Positions 40,978 through 48,710 of a stretch of DNA of 64,000 nt are shown here, in pieces. Made by a program: the position numbers and the translations under genes. The DNA is from an uncultured Celeribacter sp. (GTDB lineage: Bacteria > Pseudomonadota > Alphaproteobacteria > Rhodobacterales > Rhodobacteraceae), in contig NZ_OY781107.1 of the NCBI RefSeq assembly GCF_963676475.1, forward strand, positions 186,001-250,000, in the 5' to 3' direction. Under the pieces are notes generated by a model. The model was not told the DNA's origin. It saw only the letters and a list, made by a program, of their open reading frames with translations, and ran no database searches. The stretch's first letter is position 1, and each line of letters begins with the position of its first letter.

Positions 40978-42068
40978 GATTGCTCTCCTTTTTGGGCTTC
41001 ATCCGGCAGGCTCAACACCACGTCGCCGCCATAGGAGGTGACGCGCAGGCCCTCAGGCGTGACGCAGGCGCTGGTGATGCCGTGGCGGGTGCCATCGGCG
41101 CGGCTGTGGAAACTGCGGCGCGGCAAAAAGCTTTCGTCCAGCGCGACCAAAAGCCCGTAGGAGCGCGTCGGCGCCCAGGGTTTCAGGATGCCCAACTGTT
41201 TGACCGCCCCGCCCTGAAGCGGTTCGCGGTAGCTGTCGCCGGAGCGCAGCGCGGGCGCGACCCAGAATTGCGGCGGCACCTCCGCCATCATCCGCGTGCG
41301 ATAGGCCGGTTCGCGCAGCACGAATTCAATCAGCTGGCTGCGCGGCGCAAAGCAACAGAGGTAGGCGCCTGCGTCGGAGGCGACCAAGCGCCCCGGATAG
41401 GCCGGAAGGTTGTCGAGCACGACATCGGGCACACCGCCGACCATCGGAAGCGCGATGAGACGATTGCGCCAGGCCTCGGACACGATCACGCGGCCCTTGT
41501 CCTCTTGGCACATCAGGCCCGAAGGCCAGGCCAACCCCTCCGCCAAACGGCGCGGCGTCTCACCAGGTTTGACCGCCCAGACGGCTCCGTCCATGCGGCG
41601 TTCCATCAGGTTGCGCGCCCAGTCTTCTGGGCTGTGACGCGTCGAGCCTCTGGCCAGAATAAGCGTGCCGTCTTTGGCAAAACTCATCGCGGTGAGGCAT
41701 CCGGCACCACTGAAGGCACGCGCTGACACCAATTCCGTCTCGCCCGTCTCAAAGCGCAGCATCACGCCCTGTCCCGCGATGGCCACGGCCAGTGTGTCAC
41801 CGGCTGCCAAAGCTGTGATCGCGCCCTCATAGCGGGCCACTTCGGTCAACGTGCCCGCCGTGTCGCTGCGGTACAGAACCGGCCCGCTCGACAGATACAC
41901 ATCGCCCCGCCAGAGCGTGAGATTGTCCGGCGTCGGGATTTCCGCCCACACGGGCGCGTTTTCCAGCGCCATGTTGGCTTTGAACGCCCCGTCCATCGGT
42001 GGTACGGTCACCGCCGCCTCGCCCGCGCCGGTCACCCGGTCGAATACGCGCTTGAATGCCGTCATCAT
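40974..42068 (-). CDS. SMP-30/strictosidine-synthase-like beta-propeller protein
   Basis: A 364-residue propeller protein. Blade-like segments are VPPMDGAFKANMALENAPVW, NLTLWRGDVYLSSGPVLYRS, SFAKDGTLILARGSTRH, LAEGLAWPSGLMCQEDKGRV and NLPAYPGRLVASDAGAYLCC. Such proteins are often lactonases or calcium-dependent esterases; the acidic metal ligands cannot be set with certainty here. ATG 42068 is chosen because it overlaps the stop of the fused permease gene (ATGATG, TGA at 42065-42067). The C-terminal domain of that fusion is from the same superfamily, so the operon encodes two propellers. It may hydrolyse a sugar lactone related to the imported compound (inference). Confidence 0.75.
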   Translation of the reverse strand: MMTAFKRVFDRVTGAGEAAVTVPPMDGAFKANMALENAPVWAEIPTPDNLTLWRGDVYLSSGPVLYRSDTAGTLTEVARYEGAITALAAGDTLAVAIAGQGVMLRFETGETELVSARAFSGAGCLTAMSFAKDGTLILARGSTRHSPEDWARNLMERRMDGAVWAVKPGETPRRLAEGLAWPSGLMCQEDKGRVIVSEAWRNRLIALPMVGGVPDVVLDNLPAYPGRLVASDAGAYLCCFAPRSQLIEFVLREPAYRTRMMAEVPPQFWVAPALRSGDSYREPLQGGAVKQLGILKPWAPTRSYGLLVALDESFLPRRSFHSRADGTRHGITSACVTPEGLRVTSYGGDVVLSLPDEAQKGEQS

Positions 42069-44185
42069 GTGCGCCCCCAATAGTCGTTCTGGCTGGTCCA
42101 TGTTTGGTCCGCCTCGGGCAGTTCGTAACGCCCGATCCGGTTGTTGTTGATGCCGCCCAAATAGAGCGCGCCCTTGTGTTCGCGGATCGAGGTGATCTGT
42201 GGATGCGCCTCGCCGCTCAGGTCCCAAAGCGACTCCGTCACCGTGCCGTCCAAAGTCATCTTGAGCACGCAGCCGGTGTTGAGATTCGGGTAAAGCCATT
42301 CGTCCATGGCGACACGCTGCGCCATACGTTTGCGAAAGCCCGGCATCTTGAGGCTGAGATCAAAGGCCGGCGAGCGCATGCCCGCGAGCGCGACCCAATA
42401 GGTGCCGTCAGAGGCACGGTTGATGTTGTCCGGGTAGCCGGGAATGTCTTCGATCACCGGTTCGACCTGACCCTTGCGGGGGCCCGCGAACCAGAACCGG
42501 CTGATGCGGCAGGCCCATGTTTCGGCGAACAACAGCGACTCCCCGTCATCGACCATGCAGATACCGTTCGGGAACACCCGGCCAGAAAGCACCGTGCGGG
42601 TCGAGCCGTCTTTCGGATCATAGGCCAGAATGCGCCCGTTGCCGCGTGCCTCCAAAGCGTCCACAGCCCAGTCGCTGACGCCATAACGAATGGTGGCCTC
42701 GGAAAAATAGACCCGGCCATCGGCGGCGATGTCGAGATCGTCGGCCATTCGGATGCGTGAGTCGTCGATGATCGAGAACAGGCTGCGGTTGGTCTCATCC
42801 GAGAGACATTTGATCTCGCGCTCGGGCGTGACCATGTAGAGGCCCATCCCCGCAACACAGGCGTGCAGATTGTCGTCCTTATCCATCGCGAGGCCCAAGG
42901 GGAAGCCCCCCAGATGCACGAAGACCTCCGAACGGGTGTAGTCGGGGGCAAAGAAGCGCACGATGTCGCCCTGACGCCCGCCGGTGTAGAGGTTGTCGTT
43001 CGAGTCGAAGATCATGTCTTCCGGCCCGTCGAGATCGCCCAGACCGATCGCCGTCACATCGCGAAACTTGTCGTTGAGCGCATAAGACGAGGTGGCGTCG
43101 ACATTGGCAGACGGGTCTTCGGGCAGGTCGAAATAGGTCGGCGAGACATAGACCCGCGACAGGAGTTTGTGGCGGTTCTTCACCCAGCGGATGTCCACGG
43201 CCACGGCGAGCAACAGAAGCATGCCAAGCACCAGAGGCGTCGAGCCGGAGGGCATGTTGAGGCGGATGAGGCTGTTGGTGACCATGAGCACGATGACCGT
43301 GCCGATGAAGGCCTTGAACACCGACCCGCGCCCACCGCCGAGGCTGATCCCGCCCAAGACGCAGGCGGTCAGCACGGTGACTTCGAGGCCGATGCCGGTG
43401 TCCGGTCCGACGCTGCCCAGACGTGCGGCGTAGAAAATCCCGGCCATCGCAGCCATGACGCCGGAGATCACATAGGTCGCGCAGACCGTGCGGCGCACCG
43501 AAATCCCGGCGTTATAGGCCGAACGGCGCGAGCCGCCGACGGCGAGGATGTGCCAGCCAAAGCGCATGCGCGACAGCACGAGGTGCACGAGAATGGCCAC
43601 CGCCACAAGCAACAGGAAGTTGACCGGGATGCCGAGGATGAAGCCTTCGCCAAGGTAAAACCAGGCCTCCGACATGGTCATGCTCATCGCGACTTCGCGG
43701 GCATAGCTCAGGATCAAAAGATCGACCATGGCGCGCACGATGATCAGCGTCGCGAGCGTGGTCAGAAAGGCGCGAAGGCGCAAATAGCCGATCAGGATGC
43801 CGTTCATCAGACCGATAAGGGCGCCCACGCAAAGCACGGCGGGCACCACGGCCCAGACCGGCCAACCGAGAGAATTGATCAGCGCCAGAGAAACGAAATT
43901 CGCCATGGCAAAGGTCGAGCCCACGCTGAGATCAATCCCGCCGGCGAGCATCACAAGCCCCAGCCCGATGGAAATCAGCGCCACTTCGCCCAGCTGGCGG
44001 GCGAGATCGGAAAAGCCTGCGGGGCTGAGAAAGCCAGGGATCAGCGAGCCAAAGAGGCCCACGACGATCAAAAGGAAGGCAAAGGGGATCGCATTGTCGA
44101 TCCAGTTCTTGGACAACACCTCGCCCAGGAGGTGATCCGGCACGTAGCGATAACGCCACTTTGCATAGGTGTCGGAGACGGACAT
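42065..44185 (-). CDS. ABC sugar permease fused to SMP-30/strictosidine-synthase-like domain
   Basis: A 706-residue fusion. Residues 1-335 are a CUT2 (RbsC-type) permease with eight to ten helices, including LAGGIDLSVGSTFAMANFVS, GILIGYLRLRAFLTTLATLI, and GSRRSAYNAGISVRRTVCAT. After a linker at about 336-380 (RWVKNRHKLLSRVYVSPTYF), a six-bladed propeller runs from GDLDGPEDMIFDSNDNLYTG through RMADDLDIAADGRVYFSEAT, FPNGICMVDDGESLLFAETW and PGYPDNINRASDGTYWVALA to the end. The family normally has separate proteins. The fused domain would face one side of the membrane next to the channel, suggesting coupled transport and sensing or hydrolysis. GTTTCCGAT precedes ATG 44185 with a weak ribosome binding site. 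No frameshift is evident: the single frame is open throughout. Confidence 0.88.
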   Translation of the reverse strand: MSVSDTYAKWRYRYVPDHLLGEVLSKNWIDNAIPFAFLLIVVGLFGSLIPGFLSPAGFSDLARQLGEVALISIGLGLVMLAGGIDLSVGSTFAMANFVSLALINSLGWPVWAVVPAVLCVGALIGLMNGILIGYLRLRAFLTTLATLIIVRAMVDLLILSYAREVAMSMTMSEAWFYLGEGFILGIPVNFLLLVAVAILVHLVLSRMRFGWHILAVGGSRRSAYNAGISVRRTVCATYVISGVMAAMAGIFYAARLGSVGPDTGIGLEVTVLTACVLGGISLGGGRGSVFKAFIGTVIVLMVTNSLIRLNMPSGSTPLVLGMLLLLAVAVDIRWVKNRHKLLSRVYVSPTYFDLPEDPSANVDATSSYALNDKFRDVTAIGLGDLDGPEDMIFDSNDNLYTGGRQGDIVRFFAPDYTRSEVFVHLGGFPLGLAMDKDDNLHACVAGMGLYMVTPEREIKCLSDETNRSLFSIIDDSRIRMADDLDIAADGRVYFSEATIRYGVSDWAVDALEARGNGRILAYDPKDGSTRTVLSGRVFPNGICMVDDGESLLFAETWACRISRFWFAGPRKGQVEPVIEDIPGYPDNINRASDGTYWVALAGMRSPAFDLSLKMPGFRKRMAQRVAMDEWLYPNLNTGCVLKMTLDGTVTESLWDLSGEAHPQITSIREHKGALYLGGINNNRIGRYELPEADQTWTSQNDYWGRT

Positions 44186-44220
44186 ATCGGAAACCCTCTC
44201 GAAATGAGGTGCGCCCTTGC

Positions 44221-44238
44221 GCGGCCCCGTAGGGCCGC
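44221..44238 (-). terminator. GC-rich hairpin between binding-protein and fused permease genes
   Basis: GCGGCCC (44221-44227) pairs with GGGCCGC (44232-44238) around CGTA, between the binding-protein stop at 44272 and the permease start at 44185. No strong T tract follows. It fits the same partial-terminator or stabiliser role as in the other three operons. Confidence 0.5.
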
Positions 44239-44271
44239 ACGTCAGACGTCATGTGAGTGGAAAGTCGTGGA

Positions 44272-45291
44272 TCAGAACGGCGCCTTGGCGACGTCGTCCA
44301 TGGTCCAGCAGGAATCGTCGCGCATCGTGTCTTTGGTCAGATCGCGGATCGGGGTGTAGAGCGCATAGGGCGCCTCGCCCGGTTCGAGATCAGACTGCAT
44401 GACCTGCGCAATCGCGTTGGTGAGATCACGGGCCTGACCGAAGGCGTCATAGCTGACGTAGCCGGTGAAGGCGCCATTGGCGAGACTGTCACAGGCCGGT
44501 TTCTGACCGCCGCCATTGGTAAAGAGCTTGATCTCGCCCACCTTGTCCGCCTCGCGGATCGCTGCGGAGACACCGGCGTCCATGACTTCCCACAGGCCGA
44601 TATAGCCGCACAGGTCGGGGTTCTGTTTGATCACGGTCGAGGCGACGGAATGCGCCTTGGTCGCGTCCCAGTCGGCGGACTGGCTGGAGACCACTTCGAT
44701 CTCCGGGTGCTCGGCCAGAACGTCCTCGATGGCGCTCATTGTGATGGCGTTGTTGGGGTTCGTCGGCGTGCCCTGCATGATCGCGATCTTGCCACTGCCG
44801 CCCGCCTCCGGGGAACAGGCGTTGATCGCCATAGTCGCCTGATGCTCGCCCACCTCGTACCAATTCACACCGACATAGGCGTCGGTGGTGGCGACCGATT
44901 TCAGGTTGATCTGAATGACCTTGATCCCGGCCTTTTGCGCACGCGCCAGAAGGCGGGCGTAGACCTGCATGTCGGGGTTGTGCACGACCATGAGATCGGG
45001 CTTTTCGCTGATCAAGGTGGTCAGCGCCTGCGCACCCACATCGCTCGACCAATTCGGGTCACGGATCGACAGCTCATAACCGAGACGGTCGGCCTGGGTC
45101 TGCATGCCCTCGGCCCAGACCTGCGGCAGATCAAAGCTCATGGCGAGCGGCAGGAAGACCACCTTCTTGTCCTTGAGCGCGTCGTAATAATGCGGCGCGA
45201 GACCGTCGTCGAATTGTTCGGCCTGCGCGATCTGTGCAGCTCCCCCCGCCAGTGTCAGCGCCATCAGCGCGCCTTTCAAAATGCCCTTCAT
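44272..45291 (-). CDS. Periplasmic sugar-type binding protein (Peripla_BP_4)
   Basis: A 339-residue periplasmic protein. The N-terminus is a Sec signal peptide (KGILKGALMALTLAGGAAQI, cleavage after AQA near residue 24). The type I binding fold is evident: KKVVFLPLAMSFDLPQVWAE, SEKPDLMVVHNPDMQVYARL, GKIAIMQGTPTNPNNAITMS and DLCGYIGLWEVMDAGVSAAI. It would capture a carbohydrate-like compound for the CUT2-type permeases. The upstream permease gene ends 49 bases away, so it is the second gene of the operon. A lactone or sugar acid is a plausible ligand because of the two SMP-30-like genes, but this is inference. Confidence 0.9.
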   Translation of the reverse strand: MKGILKGALMALTLAGGAAQIAQAEQFDDGLAPHYYDALKDKKVVFLPLAMSFDLPQVWAEGMQTQADRLGYELSIRDPNWSSDVGAQALTTLISEKPDLMVVHNPDMQVYARLLARAQKAGIKVIQINLKSVATTDAYVGVNWYEVGEHQATMAINACSPEAGGSGKIAIMQGTPTNPNNAITMSAIEDVLAEHPEIEVVSSQSADWDATKAHSVASTVIKQNPDLCGYIGLWEVMDAGVSAAIREADKVGEIKLFTNGGGQKPACDSLANGAFTGYVSYDAFGQARDLTNAIAQVMQSDLEPGEAPYALYTPIRDLTKDTMRDDSCWTMDDVAKAPF

Positions 45292-45340
45292 GAGTTCCTC
45301 CCTCGTGTCCTAGAGCGTCATTTAAGTCTTTGATGTTTGG

Positions 45341-46348
45341 TCAGATATCCCCTTGCTGCGCGGTTTGTTCGTCGCGCGGGTTCACGAAACTGTCGACGAT
45401 GATCGCCACCAACAACACAGCCCCCTTCACAAGGTTCTGAAGCGTGAAGGACAAGTCCATGATGGTCATGCCGTTGAGCAGAATGCCGATCAGAACCGTG
45501 CCGACGATGACATTGCGCACGCCGCCCTTGCCACCGCTCAGACCAATCCCGCCCAGCACGACCACAAGGATCACGTCGTAGACCATGGTCGATTGCGCAA
45601 CGCGGATGTTCACAGTCGCCAAAAGCGAGGCGGTGATGATCCCGGCGCCAAAGGCAATCACGGAAGACAGCAGATATTGCAGCACCGTCATCGGACGCGC
45701 CGGAATGCCGGTGATGCGCGCGGCTTCATAGTTGTCGCCCATGGCGTAGATGTAGCGCCCACGCCGGGTGAACCGCAGAAAGGCATAGGCCAAAAGCGCC
45801 ACAAGCCCGAACCAAATCACCGGAAGCGGCACGCCGCCCACAGAGCCGGAAATCGCACGCAGCCAGTCTGCGTCTTCGGGCACGTAAATCACATCGAGAT
45901 CGACAAGCGCGAGACGCCCAAAGCCGTAGATCACCGTCGACATCGCCAGCGTGGCAAAGATCGCCGGGATTTCCACGTAAGCGATCAAAATGCCCATGAC
46001 GATGCCGATCACTGCGGCAAACCCCAGCCCCAAAAGCACTGCACCCACCGCACCCGTGCCCGCGTTCATTAGCGAAATCGTCCAGGCGGTGGACATCGCC
46101 ATTGTGGCCACCATGGCGAGATCAATCCCCCGCCCGATCACGACGATCCCCATCGCCACACCCAGAATGCCCAAGACAGAAACGTTCTGCAGCAAAGACA
46201 ACAGGTTGTCCGAGGCCATAAAGCCCGGCAGCGTCACGGCGAAGACGGCGAAGAACGCAATGGCGATGAAAAATACGATGGTTTCCTGGGTCAACCCAAG
46301 GCGCGGCCACGCGGGCCCCGTCGCCTTACGAGCGGCGGTCTCAGTCAT
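45341..46348 (-). CDS. Sugar-type ABC transporter permease (RbsC family)
   Basis: A 335-residue inner-membrane permease with eight to ten helices: ETIVFFIAIAFFAVFAVTLP, VLGILGVAMGIVVIGRGIDL, AVIGIVMGILIAYVEIPAIF and VVVLGGIGLSGGKGGVRNVI. It pairs with the fused permease to form the channel. ATG 46348 is preferred over 46399 because GGGAGGACA lies just upstream. It is the first gene of the leftward operon, with the FadR-type regulator transcribed divergently from 46526 and a candidate operator between. Confidence 0.9.
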   Translation of the reverse strand: MTETAARKATGPAWPRLGLTQETIVFFIAIAFFAVFAVTLPGFMASDNLLSLLQNVSVLGILGVAMGIVVIGRGIDLAMVATMAMSTAWTISLMNAGTGAVGAVLLGLGFAAVIGIVMGILIAYVEIPAIFATLAMSTVIYGFGRLALVDLDVIYVPEDADWLRAISGSVGGVPLPVIWFGLVALLAYAFLRFTRRGRYIYAMGDNYEAARITGIPARPMTVLQYLLSSVIAFGAGIITASLLATVNIRVAQSTMVYDVILVVVLGGIGLSGGKGGVRNVIVGTVLIGILLNGMTIMDLSFTLQNLVKGAVLLVAIIVDSFVNPRDEQTAQQGDI

Positions 46349-46422
46349 AATATGTCCTCCCTTATGCGTGCTGCCGATCTCCCAACGGCGGCTTCGCATG
46401 ACGTAACGTTACAAAGCAAAAA

Positions 46423-46435
46423 CTTGTCCGACAAG
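46423..46435. promoter_or_regulatory. 13-base palindrome, candidate FadR-type operator
   Basis: CTTGTCCGACAAG is a perfect palindrome around a central C, in the A/T-rich gap between the divergent permease (46348) and FadR-type regulator (46526) genes. GTAACGTTAC at 46403-46412 is a second nearby palindrome. The first resembles the ACTTG half-sites upstream of the sialidase-fold gene. Assignment to the adjacent regulator is inference. Confidence 0.5.
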
Positions 46436-46525
46436 CTGATAAGTTGAAAAACTTACAACCAACTTGCCTTCCGATGTCGCTCCACCCTAAATTGCACAGA
46501 CCCGCAGCGAACCAACGGATGTCCG

Positions 46526-47296
46526 ATGCCTCCTCCGACCGGCCAGAAATCTTCTGAACCCCAAAATTCTGCCCGCCAAACCTCTGGCCCAAAGCATAAG
46601 CTTTCCCCACCGCGCAGCTATGCCAGCAAGGTGGCCGATATTTTGCGCCGCGAGATTGAACAGAATGTCTTTCGTCCGGGCGAACGCCTGCCGACCGAGG
46701 CCGTTTTGGGCGAAACCTTCGGGGTCAGCCGCGCGGTGATCCGCGAAGCGATCTTTGCCCTCAAACAGGACGGCATCGTGCAAAGTTACCAAGGCCGCGG
46801 CATCTTCGTGGTTGATGAATTGCCCGCAGCCTCGTTTTGCCTTGCCCGCACCGAATTGGACGACAAGGAAGAGATCGAACGGGTCTTCGAGTTTCTGCTC
46901 GCCCATGAGGCCTCCGCCGCCGCACTGGCCGCACAACGGCGCAGCCCGGCGGATCTCGACGCCATCGGCGCCGCACTCGGAGCGATAGACGCCGCCATCG
47001 CGCGCGGCGAAAACGGCATCGAACAGGACATGGCCTTTCACTCCGAAATTCTGAAGGCGACCGGAAATCACCTGTTCATCTCTTTCGGTGCGTTTCTGGA
47101 AAACCGTGTGCGTCACCTGATCCGACAGGCCCGCGCCAACAGCTCGCGCAAGGGTCTGACCGAGCTTGTGCAGGACGAACACCGCGCCATTTTCGCGGCC
47201 ATCGAGGCCGGAGATGCCGAGCGCGCGCGTGAGGCGGCGGCGTCCCATCTCAAGAACGCCGCCAAGCGTCTGACGCTTTACATGCAAGACGCCTGA
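46526..47296 (+). CDS. FadR/GntR-family transcriptional regulator
   Basis: A 256-residue regulator. After a proline-rich N-terminus (about 28 residues) it has the winged helix (VADILRREIEQNVFRPGERL, then LGETFGVSRAVIREAIFALK and QGRGIFVVDE) and an FCD ligand-binding domain with candidate metal His residues in EQDMAFHSEILKATGNH and REAAASHLKNAAKRL. It sits divergent to the sugar transporter operon and is very probably its regulator. It is convergent with the lpdA-like gene, ending 13 bases from it. It resembles the regulator at 61752-62495 in architecture. Confidence 0.92.
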   Translation: MPPPTGQKSSEPQNSARQTSGPKHKLSPPRSYASKVADILRREIEQNVFRPGERLPTEAVLGETFGVSRAVIREAIFALKQDGIVQSYQGRGIFVVDELPAASFCLARTELDDKEEIERVFEFLLAHEASAAALAAQRRSPADLDAIGAALGAIDAAIARGENGIEQDMAFHSEILKATGNHLFISFGAFLENRVRHLIRQARANSSRKGLTELVQDEHRAIFAAIEAGDAERAREAAASHLKNAAKRLTLYMQDA

Positions 47297-47309
47297 CACC
47301 CTCATCCCC

Positions 47310-48710
47310 TCAAATATGCAGCGCCCGTCCGTAAGCTGCAAGCACCGCTTCATGCATCATTTCCGACATCGTCGGGTGCGGGAAGACCGTGTTCATCAGC
47401 TCTTCTTCCGTCGTCTCAAGCGTCCGCCCGATCACGTAGCCCTGGATCATTTCCGTCACCTCGGCGCCCACCATATGCGCGCCCAAAAGCTCGCCCGTCT
47501 TGGCGTCGAACACGGTTTTCACGAGACCCTCGGCCTCGCCCATGGCGACGGCTTTCCCATTGCCGATAAAGGGAAATTTGCCGACCTTGATCTCATAGCC
47601 CGCCTCTTTCGCCTTGTCCTCGGTGAGCCCCACAGAGGCCACTTGCGGGTGGCAATAGGTGCAGCCCGCGATCGAGTTCGGCTTGATCGGATGCGGGTGT
47701 TCGCCGGCGATCAACTCGGCCACCATGACGCCTTCGTGCGACGCTTTATGCGCGAGCCACGGCGCGCCTGCGATGTCGCCGATGGCGAACACTCCGTCGA
47801 CACCCGTGCGGCAGAATTCGTCGGTCACAACATGGGTGCGGTCGATCTTCACGCCCGCCTCCTCGAGGCCCAGACCCTCGACATTGCCGACGATTCCGAC
47901 CGCGGAAATCACCGTGTCGAACTCTTCGGTGGTGACTTTTCCGCCCGCTTCGAAATGCGCCGTCACTTTGCCTTTCGCGCGGTCGAGTTTCTTCACGGTC
48001 GTCTTTTGCAGGATCTTCATCCCCTGCTTTTCGAACTGTTTTTTGGCGAAGGCGGAAATGTCTTTGTCCTCGACCGGAAGCACGCGATCCATCACCTCGA
48101 CGACCGTCGTGTCGGCACCCAAGGTGTTGTAAAAGCTCGCGAATTCAATGCCGATGGCGCCCGATCCGATGACCAGAAGCTTCTTCGGCATCCGCGTCGG
48201 CACCAGAGCGTGGCGGTAGGTCCAGACCAGATCGCCGTCGGCCTCCAGCCCCGGCAGTTCGCGCGCCCGCGCGCCGGTGGCGACGATGATATTTTTGGCG
48301 GTCAGCGTCTCGGTGCCCTTGTCGGTTTTGACCTCGACCTTACCTTTGCCGGCGAGTTTCGCCTCGCCCATGATCGCGGTGACTTTGTTCTTTTTAAACA
48401 AGCCCTTGATCCCGCCATTCATCTGCGCCGCGACGCCGCGCGAGCGCTTGACGATGGCGTCGAGATCAAAGCCGATGTCGCCCGCCGAGAGACCGAATTC
48501 CTTGGCGCGGTGCATCTGGTGATAGACCTCCGCCGAGCGCAGCAACGCCTTGGTCGGAATGCAGCCCCAGTTCAGACAAATCCCGCCCAGATTCTCGCGC
48601 TCGACACAGGCGACCTTAAGCCCAAGCTGCGCCGCACGAATGGCGGCCACATAGCCACCAGGGCCGGCGCCGATCACGATGAGGTCGAAATTCTGATCCG
48701 TCCCGCTCAT
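47310..48710 (-). CDS. lpdA: Dihydrolipoamide dehydrogenase (E3)
   Basis: A 466-residue flavoprotein. The FAD motif is DLIVIGAGPGGYVAAIRAAQ, the redox disulfide is GGICLNWGCIPTKALL, the NAD motif is KLLVIGSGAIGIEFASFYNT, and the C-terminal active-site block HPHPTMSEMMHEAVLA is complete. It reoxidises the lipoyl groups of the E2 encoded nearby. ATG 48710 is preferred over 48728 because it overlaps the stop of the aldehyde dehydrogenase gene (ATGA). It is the last gene of the long operon. It may serve only this complex, as the genome should have another copy for pyruvate or 2-oxoglutarate dehydrogenase. Confidence 0.95.
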   Translation of the reverse strand: MSGTDQNFDLIVIGAGPGGYVAAIRAAQLGLKVACVERENLGGICLNWGCIPTKALLRSAEVYHQMHRAKEFGLSAGDIGFDLDAIVKRSRGVAAQMNGGIKGLFKKNKVTAIMGEAKLAGKGKVEVKTDKGTETLTAKNIIVATGARARELPGLEADGDLVWTYRHALVPTRMPKKLLVIGSGAIGIEFASFYNTLGADTTVVEVMDRVLPVEDKDISAFAKKQFEKQGMKILQKTTVKKLDRAKGKVTAHFEAGGKVTTEEFDTVISAVGIVGNVEGLGLEEAGVKIDRTHVVTDEFCRTGVDGVFAIGDIAGAPWLAHKASHEGVMVAELIAGEHPHPIKPNSIAGCTYCHPQVASVGLTEDKAKEAGYEIKVGKFPFIGNGKAVAMGEAEGLVKTVFDAKTGELLGAHMVGAEVTEMIQGYVIGRTLETTEEELMNTVFPHPTMSEMMHEAVLAAYGRALHI

